A stretch of DNA of 64,000 nt, from positions 62,001-126,000 of the forward strand of contig QNQO01001826.1 in assembly GCA_003290165.1 (NCBI GenBank), written 5' to 3'. Positions 58,541-64,000 of the stretch are shown piece by piece. Made by a program: the position numbers and the translations under genes. Within the stretch, counting starts at the first letter, position 1; each line of letters begins with the position of its first letter. Under the pieces are notes generated by a model. The model was not told where the DNA came from and searched no databases. It saw only the letters and a list, made by a program, of their open reading frames with translations. Source of the stretch: Berberis thunbergii (taxonomy: Eukaryota; Streptophyta; Magnoliopsida; Ranunculales; Berberidaceae).

Positions 58541-59174
58541 CTTTGATGATGATAAGTCCCCAAGAATCATAAATGCTATTAATGTTTGAGTATGATAAAA
58601 TATTTATCATATTCCCTCAACTTCTTTCTTGACTGGTTTGTAGATGAATCAACTTCATTCTTTTCAAATTAAGAAAAGGGATGAGCCCAAAATTCTTATG
58701 GATTGTCATAGGGGAATATGTTGTTGTGGTTTTAGTATGTTCTATAAAGGACAGTAATGAATGATACAACTTGGATTACATAGTTCTTATGTTTCGATGA
58801 GATTATGGTTCTTCTGTGATGCTTTGGTAAATATCCTATATTAAGTAATGCTAATCATTTAGCAAGCGTAAGTGGCAATTGTTATAGATGGTGATCCAAC
58901 CTTTCTGCAGTCAACATAAAGATTTAATTGGAATACGATAATAGCTATTTATGTGTTGTCTTAATTCATTGATTCACAATACTCTATACTGTTTGCGACT
59001 TCAATTTTTTCAACTTTGCCAATCCCCAATTTCATAATTTGTGGTATGATAAAAGAGTTTATGCTAAAATAGTCGTCATGATTTGACTCCACAAGCCGGT
59101 AACACCATGACGTAATGAAGTACAAACCTCTGCTCCCTATTAAATTGTTGGTGATTGTTTTTCCTTTCATTTAG
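58541..59174. other. non-coding, no recognised feature
   Basis: AT-rich sequence between the LINE relic and the kinase pseudogene; presumably contains its upstream intron. Confidence 0.4.
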
Positions 59175-59399
59175 GTGGAGCAACTGCACAAAATTTTCAA
59201 GCTATGCGGGTCCCCTATCGAGGAATACTGGAAAAAGTAAAAACTGCCACATGCAACTATATTTAAGCCTCAACAACCGTACAACAGGTGCCTAGCGAAG
59301 ACATTTAAAGATTTTTCACCATCATCCCTACCACTAATCGAAACTCTCGCAATTGACCCTGCAAAACATAGAACTGCCACAGCTGCATTGCGGCGTGAA

Positions 59400-60380
59400 G
59401 TAAGATTTTATTTCTAATCCATTTATTAGCCTCTTTGATAAATATTGTGTAAAATATGAACAACGTATCTACTTCCACTTAAGGTTTCATGTCTGAGTAT
59501 CTGACACTAGTATTAAATATCACACACATATTGTGCATATAACATATCATATTGGAGTATGTTAGGATGCGCCATGTTCGGGTTACATAGGTCTATTTCT
59601 TTGGGTACTTTTCTATAACATTCATTCAATGTTATGAAACATACAAATACAACTATACAAGTATGTCATGATTAGGCCCAGCAACTAAATGTTTCTGGTC
59701 TTGATGATTACTCAAAATAAGTTTATGTTTGTATGTTTGGGACTTTGGGTGGACAATCATTTTGTAAACTAGTTGGGTGTAGGCTTTGTGAGGTCCTGCC
59801 TCACCATAGTTGTTTTCTCTTACGAGTTAGAAATAAAGATTTTCAAATTTGCAATAGGATCGTCCTAGCTGTTTTTTCATCTATATTATGAAGGACTAAC
59901 TAAGTTGCTCTTATTTTCAGTTCATGCATCCAGACCAATTTAGTATTTTGTTACTTGCATGTCAACCAAAGAGTAGTAGTGTTTTGTAGTAGCATTTTGA
60001 TATAATTGAATTATTTTAAAACTGTATTTGACAAAAATCAAATCTCATCAATGAATGTCACTAAGTATTCAACTTTTGCCTCATGCCCTAATATATGTCT
60101 ATCGTGAATGCCAAGGCTTCCTTTTAGCATTATATTTTGTGGCCAAGGGGTATGAGCTCTTGAAGGCCATTTAGTAGATATATCAAGTTAAATACATTAT
60201 TCAAAACAGTTTCTTTTGAACACATTTTGTTATCTCAAAGAATTTGGTTATTGCTTGGTGGTTCTGATAGCTTGTCACATAGTGAGGCCAAATGGTCTAA
60301 AAGTATCCACTTACCAAGCAATACTATATAACTCTATTATCATATGCAATACCAAAACCACTTATAATTATGTTTTGCAG
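59400..60380. other. kinase pseudogene intron, no recognised feature
   Basis: AT-rich intron sequence; I see no repeat or gene in it. Confidence 0.5.
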
Positions 60381-60737
60381 TTCTTCACAACCAAACCTTA
60401 TGCATGCGAGCCTTCGAGCCTCCCTCAGTATCCTCCGAGCAAGGAGATGGATGCCAAACTACGAGATAAAGAAGCCAAAAGGTCAGTTGAACGCAACATG
60501 AATTTTCTTTGCTCCTTTTGCATGACATTTTTACTGAAAGCCTAAGATAGATACAATAAAGCCAGGGCAGACCTAGGAATTTATATTTATGGGTGGCTGA
60601 ACTGCATATTTAGAGCATAAAAAACTCAAATGCCATATCAGGGTTGTTTTAAGTTTTTCATGATTTTTTTCTTTTTTCTTTTTTGCAAGACCTTGGAGCA
60701 TCAAAAAACTCAAATACCATCTCAGGGTTGTTTGAAT

Positions 60738-61419
60738 TAGGGGTGGGCATCCCATCCCGCGATCCCGTTTCTGTCCCGATTTTTCTGGGTCTTAATGGGA
60801 TTGAATAATTTCATTCCAATCTCATCCCGAACTAATTTTTCAATATTTATTATTAATATTTATTTATTTATTTTATGATTGCAATATTTGGATGCTCATA
60901 CAAATTCCCTGATGCATATAACATTTTAGTATCTAAAATTCTCAATGTCATTATTAGACTATCAATTCATATTTGAAGACCAATTTGTTTAATTGTATTT
61001 AACTAGGGTACATTTGATTTCGTTGAAAACTTTGGATATTCAACCTATAATACAATTTAATAGGTTTCTAGTATCATCTCATTTGCAATGATAGATATGC
61101 ATGAAAATTAAACTCTGTGAGAGATTCCAATGACAGCTTCATGTGCTTATTATGGCATAGGTTACATTATGTTTAGTTGATTGCATTTTGGTTTATTATT
61201 TCATTTTCACTATGGTTATGTGTGAATATGCAATTTGCTGAAGATCTATTTTAGTTATTGAAATTGCATGGTCAATTTGAAACACGCTGATCCCGTCCCG
61301 TCCCGAACCCGTTTGGGATGGGACAAGGTTGGAATGGGTTTATCTCATCCCGTCCCGTATGAACGGGATGAGACAGGGATGGGTCTATCTCGTCCCATCT
61401 CGTCCCGTGCCCACCCCTA
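60738..61419. mobile_element. non-autonomous hAT-type element (0.68 kb)
   Basis: Terminal inverted repeat TAGGGGTGGGCA at both ends (60738 and, inverted, 61419), flanked by an exact 8-bp target duplication GTTTGAAT (60730-60737 and 61420-61427), the hAT hallmark. CATCCC/GGGATG-rich subterminal repeats lie at both ends (TCCCGTCCCG clusters 61290-61405). No coding. Confidence 0.93.
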
Positions 61420-61488
61420 GTTTGAATGCAGCATGAATTTTCTTTTGCTCCTTTTGTGACATTTTTACTGAAAGCCTAAGATAGATAC

Positions 61489-61594
61489 CAAGATTGTACG
61501 GACTTGGATACGCGTGTTGGACACGAACACGACACGGCGACTCGGCAATTTTTTAAAAAAACATGACTCGGCGACACGATCAAACTTAATTTTT

Positions 61595-61644
<50 letters not shown>

Positions 61645-62975
61645 CTCATATGAACATAAAATCATAAATAATACTATTAAACAAACCAAACATATCAATA
61701 AAACATTCAAAATTACAAATGCATCATAAAGTCAAGCTCAAGTCATACTCATAAAGCATAAGCAATATAATTTCATTAACTTGATAATGTAAAATGTAAA
61801 TTGATAATTTCAAAACCTCACTAGCGAGGCGGCTACATCTCTTCTTCTTCATTAACTGGCGACCTTCCAAAGATCACCAGATATTTGGCCTAAAAGAAAC
61901 ATTAAGAGAAAAGACATCACTAAATAACAAAAATTGAAAATAGTCAAAATAGTAAAAGCGTCCACAATGGCAGGCTGAAAGTCATGTAAAAGTTGGGAAC
62001 AGAGCATTCACAATAGTATAAATTTATTTTCACTATTCCATCTGAAGTTGCTAGAGCTCTACAAGTAAAAAAACAACATTAATCTACACAAGCATTCACC
62101 AATGGCAAGACATCACAGAAATTTTATGACATGAATAACACTGGCATCACTTCGCTACTGCATCATGACTCATTGCAACAAATACAAGGAGAAGATAACA
62201 TCCTAGAAGGCTAGGAGCTCAAACCACAGAGCTCCTTCACATGATACAGGAAGCTCGACTACATATTTTCAATCTTGCGAGCTGATGATATGTCTATGGA
62301 GGTATATTTACCTCTTCCTCTTACCAGTATACCACAGTGTTCAGGTGATTTGCGATGATAATAGCTTCAATAATTTAACCAAACAGGGTTTACAGGTATA
62401 ATAGCTTTTTCAACTAAAAGGATAAGCATGGTATAAACAACAACTCTGATTAAGTCCTTTTTAGCTACACATTGAAGGTTCTTCGAGCAACAATGTCAAT
62501 CTTTGATGCTCATCATAAGATATTGACAGAATGAAAAAAAAGAAGGGTACTTGAGGACGACATGGTTTGAATCAATCTCCCTCTTTCTTTCTGGCAGAAA
62601 TCGATTTCTCTCTCTATCGAATCGTGTTGATCGATCTCCCTTTCTCTGTCGAACGATTTCCCTCTCTCTGTCGACGAATCTCTCCCTCTCTCTCTCGATC
62701 GGTTTCTCTCACTCTCAGCCGCTCTCTTGCTCGATCAGTGTCTCTCACTCACTCTCAGCCGCTCTCTGTTTTTTTAGGGTTTGAAAGTTGGGATCTATCA
62801 AAGGGATAATGAGTATATATATAGACACGTGTCTAGACCGAGTCCAAGCCGTGTCGGTGTCTGTCAACGAATTTTGACTGTTGACCATGTGTCCAATACG
62901 TGTCGAGCACATATATGTGTTCGACACGTATTTAACACGTGATTCGGGGGTTCCCCGGAGAGTCTGTGCATTAGA
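61489..62975. mobile_element. candidate Mutator-like element (1.49 kb)
   Basis: Flanked by GATAGATAC (61480-61488) and GATATATAC (62976-62984), a 9-bp duplication with one mismatch, as Mutator-like elements make. It interrupts a sequence whose uninterrupted form exists at 60544-60562. The ends pair only weakly (ATTGTACGGACTT against AATGCACAGACTC). Both ends are rich in GACACG/CGTGTC words. Interior: (AT)n at 61595-61640, a CT-rich tract (62560-62775) and a TATA-like GAGTATATATATAGAC (62808). No transposase is seen. Confidence 0.6.
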
Positions 62976-63315
62976 GATATATACAATAAAGCTAAGGTAG
63001 ACCTAGGAATTTGTATTTATGGGTGGCTGAACTGCATATTTGGAGCATCAAAAAACTCAAATGCCATCTCAGAGCTTTTTTTTAAGTTTTTCATGATTTT
63101 TTTTTCTTTTTGCCATCTCAGGGTTAGTTGAAGTTTTTCCTCCCGGGCAGACCTTTTCATGTGCCTTTCTTGTCGATTTTGTGATTTGACTTAGGTTGCG
63201 CGCAGCTGGTGGAAAAGGCAATGTTGATGGTGTAAAGAAAACTCGAACATGTGATTGATCTGCACGGGCAAATCCTGCTCCAGATGCTAATGCAGAGCTC
63301 CAAGCTAATCTAGAT

Positions 63316-63400
63316 GTATGCCATCTGTCTCATTTAGCTGCCCATTTTCAGTTGTTTTAAGTTGATTAATATGACATAAAAACAGCTAACATCTCATTTA

Positions 63401-63442
<42 letters not shown>

Positions 63443-64000
63443 CATTTCTGTTTTCTTTCATTTTCTTTTTTCAAAATACTAATTTCATAATTTGAGGAAA
63501 ATACCTGGTAGACATCTTCTTGATTACTCAGATTTCTAGAACAGGATCTGGATCTAATTTGTCAACTTATTTATAATCATGTTCCTAATAGTTGCTTACT
63601 TGTTTCCACAAAATACTTGTTCTGATAATTTCATTCATCTTGTTGACTATCTGATAATTGTATATTTGGTCTACATTCCAAATTGCACTTAAATCTATTT
63701 GGTGAAGAGGATTCTTGATACTTTAGATAGCATGTCACTGAAAGTGTTAACTCAATACCGTTGTTCTTTCTACTTGAAATGAGCATGCCTTGAAGGCTTT
63801 CTCATTGTGCTCATCAATAATATTCCATGTTAGTATATGGCCAATGTGTCCATTGATGGCGTTTTCTTGTGCTTTCCCTGCTTTGCATTGGGATTTCTCT
63901 ACACAATCATCGGTCAAAATGCAATTATATTGACCCTTCAGAGATTCTGTCAAGTTCCACTTTTTTTCTTTCTCAGAAGATGCGACTGATTTCCCATGCA
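63316..64000. other. downstream intron of the kinase pseudogene, no further feature
   Basis: Contains an (AT)n tract at 63408-63440. No exon is recognised before the window ends. Confidence 0.45.

Larger units (their letters stand above)
60495..63115. repeat. duplicated intron segment flanking insertions
   Basis: The block CAACATGAATTTTCTTTGCTC ... GATAGATACAATAAAG at 60495-60560 recurs at 61431-61488. The following part (GACCTAGGAATTT, TGGGTGGCTGAACTGCATAT) at 60570-60670 recurs at 62998-63100. A ~180-base segment was duplicated; the hAT-type element then lies between the two copies and the second copy was split by the 61489-62975 element. Confidence 0.75.
59175..63315 (+). pseudogene. CDK-like Ser/Thr kinase (At1g54610 type), three exons, broken
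   Basis: Exon 59175-59399 reads VEQLHKIFKLCGSPIEEYWK, then an in-frame stop TAA (59238), then LPHATIFKPQQPYNRCLAKT and ATAALRRE. Exon 60381-60481 reads FFTTKPYACEPSSLPQYPPS, KEMDAKLRDKEAKR. Exon 63195-63315 reads LRAAGGKGNVDGVKKTRT with a second stop (63256), then ANPAPDANAELQANLD. Splice sites are intact and the phases join. This is the C-lobe and tail of a plant cyclin-dependent-kinase-like subfamily (GSP.E.YWKK.KLPHATIFKPQ.PY). The catalytic lobe is not in the window. The intron 60482-63194 has been enlarged by insertions. Confidence 0.88.

Noticed and set aside
62551..62809. Ser/Leu-rich frames near the right end of the 1.5-kb element
   Set aside because: Produced by the CT-rich tract; no motif and no conserved start.
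1..64000. Search for tRNA or rRNA genes, and for CRISPR-like arrays
   Set aside because: No cloverleaf with A/B boxes or rRNA core sequence was recognised, and the regular repeats found are transposon subterminal arrays or tandem repeats without unique spacers. A tRNAscan-SE and Infernal run would settle it.

Overview
This is a 64 kb piece of plant nuclear DNA, most likely from a eudicot. It is AT-rich, has GT-AG introns, and carries Ty3/gypsy, hAT, CACTA, LINE and TRIM elements plus fragments of plant genes (starch synthase, selenium-binding protein, ERD6-like sugar transporter). I see no complete ordinary host gene and no RNA gene. Nearly everything is a transposable element, a relic of one, or a gene fragment carried inside one.

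Layout. 1-1650: 3' part of a gypsy gag (minus strand). 2094-4003: 5'-truncated LINE (minus). 4.7-5.97 kb: an inverted pair of a ~0.4 kb repeat and the last exon of an SmF-like gene. 5970-17159: CACTA-type element E1, carrying selenium-binding protein, ERD6-like transporter and possibly RING-ligase fragments, and itself invaded by a hAT element and a second LINE copy. 18562-29065: CACTA-type element E2 (10.5 kb, TSD AAA), carrying starch synthase I, mitochondrial ATP synthase gamma, a TMEM33-like membrane protein and a YTH-domain fragment, plus an inserted LTR. 29.1-42.5 kb: a patchwork of rearranged Tat/Ogre-like gypsy pieces in both orientations, including a ~180-bp tandem repeat and a TRIM. 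42483-48586: a 3'-truncated Athila-like gypsy element (minus). 48.8-50.4 kb: another Tat-type ORF1 (minus). 50.6-58.5 kb: a decayed LINE split by CACTA-type element E3 (50808-56896), which carries a six-exon RRM gene in an unbroken frame, two CLP1 exons and further exons. 59.2-63.3 kb: three exons of a CDK-like kinase pseudogene whose intron holds a hAT-type element (8-bp TSD) and a Mutator-like candidate (near-perfect 9-bp TSD).

The main result is three separate gene-capturing CACTA-type elements (Pack-CACTA type) in 64 kb. Each has its own palindromic subterminal repeat family, none shows a recognisable transposase, and in each the recognised fragments share one strand, as if arranged to make chimeric spliced transcripts. 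In E3 the captured RRM gene keeps its frame through all six exons, but the apparent start codon is TTG instead of ATG. No bacterial-type operons, CRISPR arrays or origins are present. Gene assignments rest on my recall of protein families and were not checked by database search.
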